A stretch of 64,000 nucleotides of DNA from Hetaerina americana (Eukaryota; Arthropoda; Insecta; Odonata; Calopterygidae). The stretch is taken from the NCBI GenBank assembly GCA_022747635.1, contig JAKTNV010000017.1:186001-250000 (forward strand). The letters run 5' to 3'. The translations under genes and the position numbers were made by a program. How positions within the stretch are numbered: the stretch's first letter is position 1; each line of letters starts with the position of its first letter. This document shows, one piece after another, positions 1 through 13,370 of this stretch. The notes beneath the pieces are model-generated. The model was given only the letters and a program-made list of their open reading frames with translations, had not been told where the DNA came from and ran no database searches.

Positions 1-1979
1 TCCAAACTATTAACGGCGGCGTTAAAAAATAGAAAAGATAATCGATAAACAAATGTCCACAAACGCTGAGATTGCGTTATTGAGTTCCTATTCCTATACA
101 ACCTGACATATTAGAATGATACAGAGTAATACCTTTGCATCAGTTTTTCTTAAAGCTGTCACTAAAAACTCTCGTGAATTGTTTTTGACATTAAGTCGCA
201 TTTAATTCAAGTGTTTCTCTAATATTTGGACAAAATTTGAACGTCTTCCATTTTACATTTCTTCACTTTTAAGTTTCACAAATACTTCACTTGACATTAA
301 CAAATTACAGTTACTTCTTCTTCTGCAATAGTCACGTGTGGTGATATGCATTAAAATTTTTTGAATGTTACGGGAGACATCAAACTTTAGGAATCCTTCT
401 GCGATTTCATTTACGAAATGGTCAAATTTTACTAACACACAGCCTTCCGATTCTGAATCTTAAAACAAGTTATGGATAAAATAATTTAATGAGATTCTAA
501 ACTGAATAATGATTTAATTAATGCGAATCCAAACCTACATAATAATGCTCTTGCTCACTTAGACCAAAAAAGGAAGGCAATACTAGCTGAGGGCTTTCTT
601 ATTAATTCGAAACCTAAACAAGAAATCAGAGATTTTATAGCGACAAACGAAATGAAGCCAACCCCATTACGCCCAAAATATTTTGATTGATGGTGTTTTG
701 CGGGATCGCGGTTAACGGAAAGAGCCCGAATTAATCCCTGCTCTATAACAAGGGCCAAACCGTCATAAATCGTCTTGAATTCGCATGTATTTATTGTAAT
801 TAAATATAGATTGAAAGAAATAACAGTGGTGATTTTGATCTATAGCATTTTTTTATTTTCATTCCCGTGTGGGGAGATAAGATGACATAATACCGATACG
901 CCAACGTATCTTTTTCCACCTTTTCCTTAAAAGCAATCGAGATGAATGAAGCGTAGCACATATCACGAGGTAAGGAGGGGAGAAAGATCACTACTATTAG
1001 TTCGCCTATACCACTGCCCCACTTCTTCTGAATTTTTGAAGTTGATGCGATCTGGCAGGGGTGAGCTCTCCGTCTTTCTGTTCACCAGAAAATGTAGTAT
1101 CGACTTCGAAAAAGATTGTTCCCTGCGGCCAAAACTATTGATTCCGCTGAACTTTAAAACTTTCCCTGTCCCTACTTCTAGAAAATATCCTTCAAGTCAC
1201 GGCTAGGGTGTGTGGTAGAGGGGAATTAAACACCAGGTATGCAGCATGAAAAATTAAGTTGATCTTAATTAATTTTCTTAGTTGATTAGTGAAACAATTT
1301 AATGTAGATCTTCGTAAATGCAGGTACATGCACTACAGTATCTGAGTGAGAAATACTTATCTAAGCATAAGAGAGGACCTTTTAGTAATAAGAAGGGCAA
1401 TAAGTTAAGGTGGGATGAAATAAAGACAATGTGCTAGGCTACTTAAAAATTAAAAAAAGAAAAATACCTACCCCTCCCTTCAGCGGTCGCTTATAATTAT
1501 TCAATCCCTTGCCTTTCGCGGGAAAAATAGCATGCGAAATTCATCTGTGATCTAAGATGCTATATAGTATTACGATGGAGCCAATGCCTTTTCTCTACTT
1601 AATCAATGTCGGAACCTCCTGAAAAATTTCTATCCACGTAAGAATATTTGACCCTGCTAAAATGTTTGCCTCCAAACTAAAAATGTTATTCCGACGAGAG
1701 ACTAATTTGACGGTCCTCTGAATCTCATTCAAAGAGCTAATTAAGGGCATTAATTAACCCCCGATGTGATCCGACTGGAAAGATTTCATCCTCAAAATCT
1801 CCGGCCTCATCTCAACCAGGCATTAAATCACAGCCCGTCCATCATCTTTTATGGATCTTGACGAAAACAAACCTACTCTATGAGACGCACGGCGAGCATG
1901 ATTTGATGCATTTTTGCGATTCGTCCCAGGCAGCATACGGAGAAGTGCAAGGGGTTGTAAATAACGAGAATTTCACTCC
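1..1979. other. AT-rich stretch, nothing recognised
   Basis: Open frames here stay under about 90 codons and none resembles a known protein. No inverted terminal repeats, tRNA boxes or LINE tails were seen. Confidence 0.5.
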
Positions 1980-2260
1980 GGGGGTGAGGAAAGAGAAGCC
2001 GGAGCTCGTACAACCCACTCTGAGAAATTGGAGCCCTCCCCGGAGAAAAATCCTTTGTGCACCACTGCTTTCCCCTTCCCCTCGCGCTCAACTCCGCCTC
2101 TCACTACTTGTCCACCACGCCCCATGTCCTCTCTCTCCCCCCCTCCCCGGTGCCAACATCTCCTTTCTCTCTCGTCCTCCTCCCTTTCTCCCTCTCTCCC
2201 CCTTTCTCGGAACCCCGTCCTCCCTCTGCCTCCCTCGTCTCTTCTCAACGCACAAATGGC
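1980..2260. other. Pyrimidine-rich (plus strand) GC-elevated block
   Basis: The plus strand is dominated by C and T runs (CTCCC, TCTCTC). Because every stop codon contains a purine, this composition opens long plus-strand frames (about 195-200 codons) rich in Pro, Ser and Leu. These are compositional and are not called as genes. It could be an open-chromatin or regulatory tract, but the sequence does not prove that. Confidence 0.5.
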
Positions 2261-3139
2261 CACAAGGGCCAAGCGAAAGAGAGAATACTCAGGCACGCAC
2301 GCACGTCCGTCTCAAAATCGTATTCACTTTGCGCGGAGTACGTAACATTTTCCGTCTACATCACAGAATTAATTACGGCATGTTACAACAAAAACTACTC
2401 CTTCACAGAAAATCGATATGCGTTCGATCGCAGAGCAATGAAATCGTCACTCCGTGAAGTCATATGGACAAAGGAAGGAGCAAGGACGATTTGGGAATGG
2501 TTCGCGGGCGTATCCCTAGGAAAACGACAACTCCAGCGCGATACACAATGGACGTCACGAGGATTTCTCAAGCGAGATAAGCATAACCAAAGCAAGCCTA
2601 TTCCTGAAATATCACTGCGCGTGATTCACAGCCATAACACATGAAAGAGTATCCAAAGCATCAACTCTATCAAACATAAATTGAATAATTTATCTCGTGG
2701 AATGAGCTTCGTAAATATTCTGGTTTAGACTTCTAGAAGTCGTTTAAGATTTCCTGAAACGCATTGAATTCCATTTTTATGGAATGAAATTTAAAGAATA
2801 AACGAATAAATAAATGCACAGTCTATTGGAAGTAGAAGTGAGAGGCGGCAGAGGAAGGAATCAGTGGTTTCCCGCAGAGCCAGACTTACCTAAAGGAAGT
2901 ACATCGATAAACCCTTTCAATGGCCTAAATGAAAGCAATACATATCGATTTCTTACCAAATATGACAATTTAATAAAAATTTCTTGGAGGTGGGAAAGGG
3001 TTTCTCCTCGCTATAATCATGCGTTATGCTAGATATTTCACGCATGCACGGGAAACAGACGAAGGTCAGCCTGCGCGTCATCCGCGAGCTCGCCCTAGAG
3101 TACCTACTTGGAAATTTAGCGTGGCACTCGCAAAACTAG
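2261..3139. other. Spacer, nothing recognised
   Basis: Mixed-composition DNA between two GC-rich blocks. Short frames of about 70 codons only. Confidence 0.45.
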
Positions 3140-3990
3140 AGAGTGAGAAAGGGAGGGCAACACTCGGATGAGGACACGGGCGAAGAGACGAGACAGGAGA
3201 GCAAGAAAGGGTCATCGATCCTCCCCCACCCGACCCGACTACCCCCACGTCCCCTGGCCGGCCCTACCCATATCCTAAACCCACCCCTACCCACCACCAC
3301 GCCACGGCTTCTCAAAAACTCCCTACACCCCGCCCCTGCTCACTCCTCCCTCTCCCGCTGCACCGTTGCTATCTAGCCCCGCACTCCACCTACTTACGTA
3401 TTCTTTTCCCCCTCGTTTTTATTTTTCCTCCGCGCTGATTCCCACCGAGGTCCTCCCTCCTCCCATTCCCAACCCCTACAACTCCCCTCCCCGTACCTCC
3501 CTGCTTCCCCGTTCACTCCCGCGCATCAAACTTGAGGAGGACCCTCGGGAAGGGGTTGTGGGGGGAGGGGTTTGGCGGGGAAATCTCGGGGACTTGGCGC
3601 GGAAGGGGATGAGACGACGGCGGATTGCCCGGCATGCACCGAGGTTCCTCCTCCTCCCCCGCTCCCCTTCTCTACCCGCCGCCGCAGAATCGAAAGAGAT
3701 TTGCGTCTGGAGTTCCGGAAGCGTGCGATGCCTACGTTACGCCCTCGAAATTTCTCCACCCCTTCCCCGCTCTCCAATCCCCGCCGCATGCCTTTTCCTT
3801 CTACTCTCTCTCTCGCTACCCCCCTCCCGCGCCGAACCTCCCGCTTCGCGCGTCAACCTCCGGAGTCCTGCTGTCAAGACCAGGCGTTTTATTTTAAGGC
3901 CTCGCCCCGGGGGCATCCATTTCATTTTTTTTCGACGCTCTCAGTTCTAATGTTTTTCGGCCAGGTGGGATTGCTACGGGTGAGCACGCG
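3140..3990. other. GC/CpG-rich block
   Basis: A block of about 850 bp with many CpG dinucleotides and C/T runs, sharply bounded by AT-rich DNA. A possible initiator word (TCAGTT) lies at 3941-3946 near its right edge. Open frames on both strands overlap in several phases, which argues for composition rather than coding. It could be the CpG-rich 5' region of an unseen gene; this is inference. Confidence 0.45.
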
Positions 3991-6900
3991 GGTAGACAAG
4001 TGAGACGCTCGCGAAAAAACTCACTGTTATTCCGTTTAATCGGTAGTTAATTTTTCTTTCCGTGGGGTTTCTCTCTCGCATCACACCCGCGGATCGTCCA
4101 AAAGACCACCTTCGTATGTACGAACAATAAACATGAGGAGAGCTTCCTATGGGGATTCTGTCATTTTTTTTACATACTTCTCCGCCCTTGTAAGTGAAGG
4201 CAGCACTTTATTCTTCATTTTACGGTGCCATGTTCCTCTATCCCATTCACTGTTATTTCTCCGTCCGCTCTATGTTTCCGCTTCACTTTTGCTCCGTCGA
4301 ACATTTTTAATAGTGAGATCTTGTTTTCATTCGATCCTCCTTTCACAAACACCCCATGAAACTTTCGGGACCACTTCATAAAACAAGTTCACCATTCACT
4401 ACGGTTGAATAATCAAAGGCTGTCAACCTTACACCACCTGCCAAGCACCCAGGTGGCGGTTCGTTGGTTGTGACGTAGATGTAACGCACTCACTCTGTAC
4501 ATTTTATGCGTTGAACCAAGAGATATTGCTTTGAGCCAACACGGCGGGGGATGGGGTAATTACAGTATATACGTATCTGAAAACGGATTGAGAGTGGAAG
4601 ATCAGGAAGTGCAGATGGCAACATACCTTATCCTAGAATTAAATGGGATTTCTGGTTGCGAAAAATACACACGTAATGCTACTCCACTTCGTTAATTTAC
4701 CTATAGGGAATACATGTCAACCAAAATAAAAAAGCCATTTAAAGTTCCACCTATGTAAAATTTCTTGAGGCATCCAAAAAGAAAAGCGTAAGGGATAATT
4801 TATTCATTTTTTAGTTTTTATAAAATTTCCCTGGGGAATCATTCTACGCACCAGTTCGTAAACAAAAAATGGCATGATTTTTACCTTTCCAGAGAAGAAA
4901 AAAATACCGTTGCCTTTATATTAGAATTTCGGAGGCTTAAAATGAACTTGTATTTGATGATAAAAAGTGATACATCTACATAGGCCCCCATAAATTAAAT
5001 GCATAAAATCCAGCTGCGAGCAAAGTTTTGTTTAGTACCATTCCTAAATCTAAGTACAACTACTTATACAGTTACAAATACATTATTACATTACACTTCA
5101 GTTATTATGGAGCTGCATCCCTTTAAATATAAAGAGTAAATTGCTTGATATTTGAGGTTTCATGCTACATGAATTGCATATATAGAGCACATCAAAGTAG
5201 ATAGAATGAAAGTTCATTCTATTTTCACATGAAAAAATGAGAGCACCGAGGCAAAAGAAGTTAATACGGAAATTTCTCCATACCCTTTTACGTATTAATT
5301 TAAAAATACTTCAACTATATAAACACTTAGGGCCGAAATTGAATCGCACGAAAGGATAGATTGAAGATGAATGAAAAATATCGAACGTATGTTCTCAATA
5401 GAAGCAATGTAGAACTATTTGCAGGAATTTTTATTAAATAGACGCGAAGCGTATGTACCACGGGAGAAATCTGAGAAAGAGAATAGTGAAAAAAGGGTGA
5501 GCGCATTCGATAACTCATCATCGCCTACGATCCATGACGGTTGACACAAGCCAATAAAACCCAATTGATCATCCTACTCCCATATCTCAAAAATGTTCCA
5601 TCCGACTCTGAGGATTTGAATGGATGCGACCCGTTGAATCCGCTGATTTTTACGATTGGGACAAATTTTCTCGCGCAGTGATGAATGCGTATTCCACCTC
5701 TTCGCATTCATCATCATAAATCTTATGCAATATTGAGTGATGAAAATCCTAAAAATTTTCAATTTCACGTAAAATATGAATTCATAATATATTTCCGTGA
5801 TATGAAAAAACGACAACCCTAAGTATTTAAAAGAAAACAAGTTTAGTGAAGTGACAATAGTGGTTTCATTTACCAATCAAAACAATTTAATCATGAATAT
5901 ACATTAACATTGTCTCACGCACTCAGTGGAAAAATACTTCTTTGTACATGCGTTGGTCATGTTGGATTGAATGAGGAAGAAATAAACTTCCTAATAATGA
6001 AAGTAAATTCTTAGACTGACTATACTCATATAGTCAGCCCCTGATGCCCACGCAAACGCACACAAATCGTAGTAAAAATGAAAACATATGAATTGATTGG
6101 TCTTATTGAGTATAATCTGACCCGGGTTAGTATCTCGAATAGACGGTTGAGTAGCAGTTGAACATTTTTAAATGAAAGACGATTTTTGCGAATGAATTGA
6201 AAGTAATGCACGGCGCCATCTTTAGACTCAACACGAAGTTCGAATGTCAGTTACCAAAATCAGTGGCTCCTATGGGTAGGAAACAGGGAGTACTTGCACA
6301 TGGTTTTGTTCAGTCTTTCATTACCTTATAATTGAGCTGTTTATTCTTTCTGTAAATAACAGAAAATATACACCGTTTATGAAAATGCGGAGAGAAGGAG
6401 AGCAAATAAAAATAAACGGGTTAAATTCACGTCAATTGCTGGTGCGTCATATTTGCCAAAGCTTAGGAGGTGGCGTAGGCTGGACACCAGCCCTGAAGAT
6501 AGAGGCTACTATGCCGTTACGTCGAGGTTCGTGTGATTTATGAAGAAGAGGATGAAAATTTTTGAACGAGCCGTATTCTGTCACTACCCAAAGAGGGAGA
6601 TGCTGATGCGTCATTAGCAACGGAATATTTAACTTCAATTTTATTATAATGAGTCATAGAGATAAAAGCAGGATGGCAAAACGAACGATTTTTTGTAACA
6701 GGAATAATTTAAACACTATGAATAATGAAAGAACACCGGTGAACAACTAATTTCGAACAGCTATTTCAAATAACTTAATGTTATTTCACCTATAATCAAG
6801 AATTGTACTTTAGTGAAAAAGCATATTACATTAAAAATGGATCTACCATCTACGTATAAATGCACAGAGAAAATTGAAGGACATTTATTTCAAAGCAAAA

Positions 6901-8620
6901 ATTATATGTACTTCGTGATATGTAGCCAATACCTCTAAATACGTGTACGTACTTCGTGATAGGTAGCTGATGACATCGCCCAAGTAATCATCCCTTCTAA
7001 ACGTAAATAAGTGAAACACTGATATTTCACTCAAGTATCGACATGTAAGTATGTAAAACAATTACCCTGATTTGTGGGATATATTACGATTATTCCATTA
7101 CGACGTACGAGGAACGTAAATCGTGAAAACACATTTAACCACTATCCTTAAGTGAATGCCATTTGCTAACGTTTATAAATTGGGATTTGGAAGACAATTC
7201 ACATCCCCACCGGGGGATATAAAGACTGGATGTTCCCCTGTTGCCTTCCTTGTGAATTATTTCGCAGCAATGAGGGAGTGTTTCCACATACGGGAGAGTT
7301 GCTGAACAAACAAGAAACATTTTCACATAGATTGTGGAGCCTTCCTCCCGAGTTTATTTGCCATCTCTCACGTTGTTTTTGTGCTGTTGGAGTAGTCTCA
7401 ATTTGACCTCATTTTTACTGTTAAGACTTAAAAAAATAAGAGTTTTTGACATCATAAAGGTCGGCTTGCTTCGTTCCGTCCCGTATTGTGGCTGCCAAAA
7501 AAAAGGCAATCCGGGCGCGATTCGGAATCCTCTTGTTTTTCTGAGCGGTTAAGAACCATCTAAAAACACGTGACGCACTTCAGAGAGGTCACGGCTTTTA
7601 TCAGTGGCAATTTCAGCCGCAAACTTTCAAGTTTGTAAGTTTTACAGCAAAAGCTAGATTGTTTATAATACAATACGATTTTGCTTAGCAGAAGTAATAG
7701 ATACTTATCAATAGCCATAGAAACGTCGATATGTTTAATTTGAAACTGTATTGTATACTCAAAGCTTTAGATCCACCAAGGAAATTCTTACCTGCCTAGT
7801 GCGTAAATAGAGAAAGGATTACTTTAAAAAATGAAAAGGTTTGATCAACTGAAGTTTAAGTCTGTGCGATTCTCGAGGGGACTGAGGGCAATAAGAGCAA
7901 TGCCCACTTATTCCCACTGGGTTGATCAGGAGCCTGGATTAATCAAACCATGTACTCAAATTAACGAAAAGCTCATACAGTATAATACGAGATTTGCGGA
8001 AAAAGGGATCGTAGCCTGGTCTAGCTTAACAGTGGATAAAAATTGCGGTGATTAGTTAAAGATGACCATTCAAAGCGTCAGATCCTGGAATTTAATCCAT
8101 GGCAGATCGGTAGAGAGCCGAACGGCAGGTTATAAATTCGCTGATTGACCGAAAGATGGCGATTTATATTCCCAGAGGTCGTATGGATTTTAGATTTTCT
8201 CGATGGACTGATGTCCAGTCGATGGAAGGTTAATGGTGTAATCGGATCCCATGGGGCTCAGAGCATCAAAAAACCAAACACTCCCTCCACTACCACTGAT
8301 TATTATTTCACCGCATTTGCGAACCGCCCACGCTCTGGAAACCTTCGTCTTCGAATGCTTGCCGACCTTGGATGAAGGTAAACACTCTTTTATGAAACTA
8401 AATAATTTTCTCCCTTCCCACATTAGACGCAACACGTGACATTTGCGATGAAGCCGTTTCCAATGCACCGTCGTGCTGCTCGTGACTCAAGAGAGAGAGA
8501 GACAGAGAGGTATAGAGAGAATGCCACCCCATTTTAAGATACCGTGCCCTATCTCACTCCGCATATTTGCAGCACGAATATTTTTTTAATGAGGACATAG
8601 TTCGTTTGTTTTCTCGATTG
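3991..8620. other. Long AT-rich spacer with one local direct repeat
   Basis: No gene, transposon end or tRNA-like box pair was recognised. A 19-bp near-exact direct repeat (GTACTTCGTGATA then TGTAGC or GGTAGC) occurs at 6908-6926 and 6949-6967, one mismatch, 41 bp apart. The frame at 7831-8055 and others of similar size have no recognisable product. Confidence 0.5.
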
Positions 8621-9190
8621 TTCAGAGTGTGAGCCGCCCTTTGTTTATACCCCACCTCCCGGAGTCACGGGGAAGAACGGTTGGAATGAGAATTCGTCCC
8701 GGAGTCCTCAGGAGCGGAGCCGGCCCTGACTCACCCCCAGGCTGGCTCTCACCCCCTCACTCACACTCTCCCGCCTCGCCCTCCATCGATACCGCCCCCA
8801 GGTCCGCCCATCCCAGCACCGCTCTCCAGCGCTAAATCTCTCTCTCCACCTCCCGCACCCCCCCCCCTTTCCGCTCGTCCCTACCTTCCCGACGGCTCGC
8901 CCCTGCTCCAAGCCGAGGCGGCGGCGAATACTCCTCCATACCCTCCACACACACACACACCCCCCCTGGGGTGGAGGACATGGGGATATCTACGTGTGTG
9001 TGTGTGCGGGGGATACAGCGAGGGAGGTGCAGCATGAAAAGGGGCGATGGACAGAAAGTGATGGCGGTGGCCGGGGAGGAAGGAGGGTGCACATTCGGGG
9101 GTGGGAAGCGAGGGACGGAGAGGGAAGTAGGGCTACCAGCTTTCCTTTTTGGTGCAAACCCTGCCGTGAAACTACACACGCACGCGACTT
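8621..9190. other. GC-rich block with short (CA)n and (GT)n runs
   Basis: C-rich then G-rich sequence with a (CA)n run near 8947-8959 followed by C/G runs and a (GT)n run near 8994-9006. Overlapping frames in five phases show that no single frame is preferred. Confidence 0.45.
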
Positions 9191-11109
9191 GGACTGTTCA
9201 CGGAAAAATGTCTTCGTGAGAACAATAGGCATCACTTTGTTTGCAATGAATGAAGTCCGTTGTACTTGGTATTTTATCGACTCAAAAAGGCGAATCATGT
9301 TGGTTATTCTCATATTTCCAAACATTGGCTTGGTACAGGTAGGGATTCGGAAATGACAAAGTTTCTAGGTGAAATTCGAAGACGAAAACAAGGCGGATAG
9401 GAGAAATTAAGAGAAGTGAGATTCATTGTTCGTGATGGATGGAAGACGGTTGGGTAAAGTGGGCAATAGACAGGATGAGAATTGGCGTTTTTTGACGATA
9501 TGAAGTGTGATGCAGAGAGTATGAATAACTGAGGAAGAAAAAAATATAATAAATAAAAAACAGCAAACAAGAATTTAGGCTAGGAGGAAAATTACATTCC
9601 GCGAGACTCGTAAAATGGTTACGGCCCATGTAAAACTACCATAATTAGCAGATAAACTGAGATGATGAGGAGCTTGGCTTATCACTTATTTAACGCTGAA
9701 TTGGCGGATTGACCGAAGTAGGGCTGTTTGAAAACATATTTTCTCAAATGAATGTATAATTTAACAGGAATATAATAAATGACATCCGGTAAAACTCAGT
9801 GTTAGACGTCAATTGTTTTTTTCTCCTCGTCAATTAGTTCACCTTCGGGTACTTTCAATCTCCGTGTAACAGCACACAAAAATTGGCTTTACATAGGTCA
9901 AATCTTTCGTAGAACTTTCAGCTAAGGCATGTTAGGTGTAAATACTGAGGAGTAATAACGACCATGACCTTTAATTATGAAGAGTCTCAATTTTCCGGTC
10001 GTACAAAGTAGGAAGAAGTAACTTTTCGGGATTTTCGTGCAATTTATTCTGAAGTGATGAACATTATTTCCTTAGCTTTCGTATTCCGCGACCTTTGAGG
10101 AATCGTCAAACAAACACAATTCATGTGAGCCTACGAGCAAAGCCTATCTGTGCTAAACAGGCCTGATTCACACTTATTTTTGGTTCCAATATACTTTAGA
10201 GATTGGGCAATGTGCTGAAATCATACTGAATTCAGGTAAAGTTGTCAAGAATGTTAAGAAATTAACATTTAAAACCGAAAATTTGGTTAACTGTTAGTTT
10301 ATGGTCAAATAAATGTTATGCAGTAATCACATTATACATTCTTCTCAGTGTTTATAGAAACAAGAGAATTTAGGAAATGAACAAGCTGAATACCTTCTTT
10401 AAATTCGGATATTTCCCATAGTATCCATAGTTCCCCTCTTTTCAAACTTGCAAATAATAGACCAACGAAAATTTCCCCACATAATGGGATTTGGAATGAC
10501 AATACAGCAAAGATGAAAGCCATCATTACTTTTACACTAAATTCATCTAACATGCAAATATTGAACTACAATAAAAATATGTACAGTTCAAATTAAATTG
10601 TCAAACCTCAAATGATCTAAATAGATCACTGTTTAACTTCCATCACAGTATGAATAACTGATTCATTATGTTGCCAATAAATGTTATTATGTTATTCATT
10701 ATGTTATTAATAACTATTCATTATGTTCGACTTCCACCACATCACTCCTGAAGCTACTCAATTTATCCATCACAGTACATTGAAAAAACCCATTGGTATC
10801 GCAAACATGTTCACCAATTATGAATATAGAGTCCATATGATAACAATGTTAATTTTTATTTGGTTTAATATTTAGTGTGTAATATTAAATTGAAAAGTGT
10901 AACCCATTTAAAGCGAAAAAAATGAGAGGTAAGGGATGAAAAGCAAATAGAACAACGAAAATTCCCATATACTATATTTTATACCCGACTTTGCTAAAAA
11001 CATTTTGAATTGTTCCTCTCCAATGTACCACCTTATAAAAAAATAGCTACTGATTGAAAAATATAGGGAATTAAGAAAATGTGAGTCCATAAAATTCGTA
11101 CGTACATAT
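9191..11109. other. AT-rich spacer with a thrice-repeated 12-mer
   Basis: No gene recognised. The word ATTCATTATGTT occurs three times at 10661-10672, 10694-10705 and 10716-10727, a small local duplication. Confidence 0.5.
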
Positions 11110-11329
11110 ATTGAGGGGAGAATGTTAGGCAAACGAGGTAAGGGAAGAAACAGGATAGGGATGTTGGACGGGATAAAGGGAGGAAGAAAGTACTCAGAGG
11201 TGAAGAGGGACCTGACATAGAGTAGGATGCTGGATTTTTTGCTTTGTTAGGAGTCACAAAATATTTTATTTAGTAGCTGTATCCATCCAAAAACCTACCT
11301 TAACCGGTAGATTACCTAATAATAATATT
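11110..11329 (+). mobile_element. RTE-type LINE, 3' fragment (copy a)
   Basis: This is a 5'-truncated 3' end of a non-LTR retrotransposon. Codons 11110-11220 read IEGRMLGKRGKGRNRIGMLD and onward to KRDLT, then TAG, the basic C-terminal tail found downstream of the reverse transcriptase in RTE-like elements. The untranslated region ends with the hairpin CTACC-TTAACC-GGTAG near 11296-11311 and an (AAT)n tail at about 11317-11329. An inverted relative lies at 30355-30962, and the same tail recurs at 23205, 33600, 40040 and 48783. RTE-clade assignment is by recollection of the family pattern. Confidence 0.75.
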
Positions 11330-12240
11330 TGACAGTTCCATTAGGAGTATTAGATACATCATCGGGGAAACAAACAGCAGTTGACGAAGTTGGCTTCATC
11401 TGGTATTATTCTGTGAAACATTTAGGATGAAAAAATGAGCGTAACTTTGTTTCTTTTCTTCTATCTATCATACACACAACCTAGATAATCGCTGCTTTAA
11501 ATCCTCTGAATATACTGCGTATTTATAGCATGGACTATGTATTATATTACACTAGAAATTTAGTGAAGCAGCGTTGATATTTATACTAAGCAGCGACATC
11601 TGGATCGTGTGTACTGAATGAATTTCCATGAAAAACACGACTTTATGGTTGTCATATTATCCTAGCTGAAGGAGATACATTTCAGATACAAAGAATAATC
11701 ATGAAAAATTCCTCTTTTAGCACCAATCAATCATCAAATGTGCTAAATTAATTGAAATTTACAGAAAAAAAGCGCAAATTTCCATGATTATTCTTTTCAC
11801 CTATTTTTAAAAAATATTTTGACTCTTATCTTGGCGTAGTGACCCAAATGCTCATGGAGTCAACGCTCACAATGTAACTATACACATCTCTAAACACTAA
11901 TATTCGATTACCTTCAAATAATAGCAATTCCGATTGATGTTGTTATGCATGAAGGTGAGATCATTTATATTGAAAAACCTTTGTTATGTAGGCCATTTTT
12001 CGAAATATAAATCATAATTTTTGTCCCCGTCCTTGCAATATATTTGGTTTGGCATGCATGATAAACTTTGGTTTAACCTGAACAATTGATAAAAACAATA
12101 TTAATGAATTATTTATATTTAGATCAAAACAAATTCTTAGCAAATAGCAAATTTATTGATGCGAATAAACTGACATTTAAACCGAGACATAGATTTTTAA
12201 AAAGGAGCATTTTTACCCATTCCATGTAGTTAGAAAGAAA
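11330..12240. other. AT-rich spacer, nothing recognised
   Basis: No frame above 60 codons and no repeat shared with the rest of the window was found. Confidence 0.5.
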
Positions 12241-12730
12241 TTACGCCCTCCTCACTGTGTTGCGATCAAAAACATGAAGCCAACGAAGCTACGGAATCGA
12301 TGTCCATCATTCGTTTTACTCTCTCCCCTTTCTTCGTCCTCCCACCCATTTCCTCCTCGGAAAGACAGAAGGAGGGGATGGCATATTCACGTGGGGAAAT
12401 GACGCTTCACGATCGAATCATGATAACATGCAACGGTTGGCAACGCTTAGGCGCGAAGTAAAAACGTTGAGGGGAAAGGGATGGGACGGCACGGGAGAGA
12501 ATGAAGTGACGCAGGAAACTACGTGTGCGAGGAATGGAGTGGGAGAGAAGGAATACAATGGGGAGTAGTAGGATATACAGCAGCGAGTAAAGCGAGGACG
12601 GTACGCCGCGCCGCTCGCCATAGCGAACAGAATGCCTCCATCGTCGTCGGCAAACGATAGCGTGCTACAGTGTCAATTTTCCCGCAACCGCATCCACCCC
12701 CCCCCTCCCTTGCAGCCCACTCTGCCATAC
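12241..12730. other. GC/CpG-rich block
   Basis: A local rise in CpG and in C/T versus G/A runs, ending in a C8-type run near 12698. Frames on the minus strand (about 70 codons) are not recognisable. Confidence 0.4.
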
Positions 12731-13299
12731 TTCATTGGATAATAGGAGACGGGGATCAGTTAAGGCTCCGTTTCGCTTCAATCGATTTCTTTTGTTTACG
12801 CTTCTGTTACTCTACATCAGGCGACCAAAAGGCCCAACAAACTGATTGTATATCACTTCCCCTCAATCCACATTTCATGAATCAGAAAGGAAAAGAATTG
12901 GCGCGGTATATTCTTAAGCAGACATTATTTTGAAGTGAATATGAATATTTTAATTATGATAACTCATATAATAGCAATGAGGAAACTTTGAACATAATTC
13001 ATATTTACTTTGCGTCTCACGCGGCAAGGTATGTGGTCAAAGCTTTTGAGATCATGCATTAAACAGCGGACGCCTACATGAGGTAAGCATTGAAGTGCTC
13101 GGGTACAATTACGAATGTGAAAACTTTAAAACGTCTTATAAGTTTTATTAGTCTTCATTTACTCATTCATTATTTACAGACGGCTTAAGGTAGGGATTTG
13201 TTTTAGTTTCTGCTGTGGAAGGATCGACGCTTCCACGCTCTTGTTTTGAAATTAATTTATTTTATTGCTACATCATGTAGGAAACAAAACCGTCACATA
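12731..13299. other. Spacer up to the MLE-1 target site
   Basis: Nothing recognised except the TA target dinucleotide at 13298-13299, which is one copy of the MLE-1 target duplication. Confidence 0.5.
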
Positions 13300-13333
13300 C
13301 AGGGTCGCACCCAAAAGTGGTAGGACTGATTTT
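13300..13333 (+). repeat. MLE-1 left terminal inverted repeat
   Basis: Starts CAGGGTCGCACCC and is the inverse of 14574-14606 apart from one inserted C. This would be the transposase binding end distal to the gene start. Confidence 0.92.
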
Positions 13334-13370
13334 TTTACAAGAATTTTATTGACGATATACTTACATCGAC

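Noticed and set aside
1858..2644. Plus-strand frames of 195-199 codons rich in Pro, Ser and Leu
   Set aside because: They lie in a pyrimidine-rich tract that cannot form stop codons easily. Two frames overlap, and neither has a recognisable domain.
3366..4003. Frames of 90-194 codons on both strands
   Set aside because: Several phases are open at once in a GC-rich block, the mark of composition and not coding.
8101..8160. tRNA-like words (GGTAGAGAGCCG, GGTTATAAATTCGC)
   Set aside because: Box spacing and arms do not fold into a tRNA, and no second copy exists in the window.
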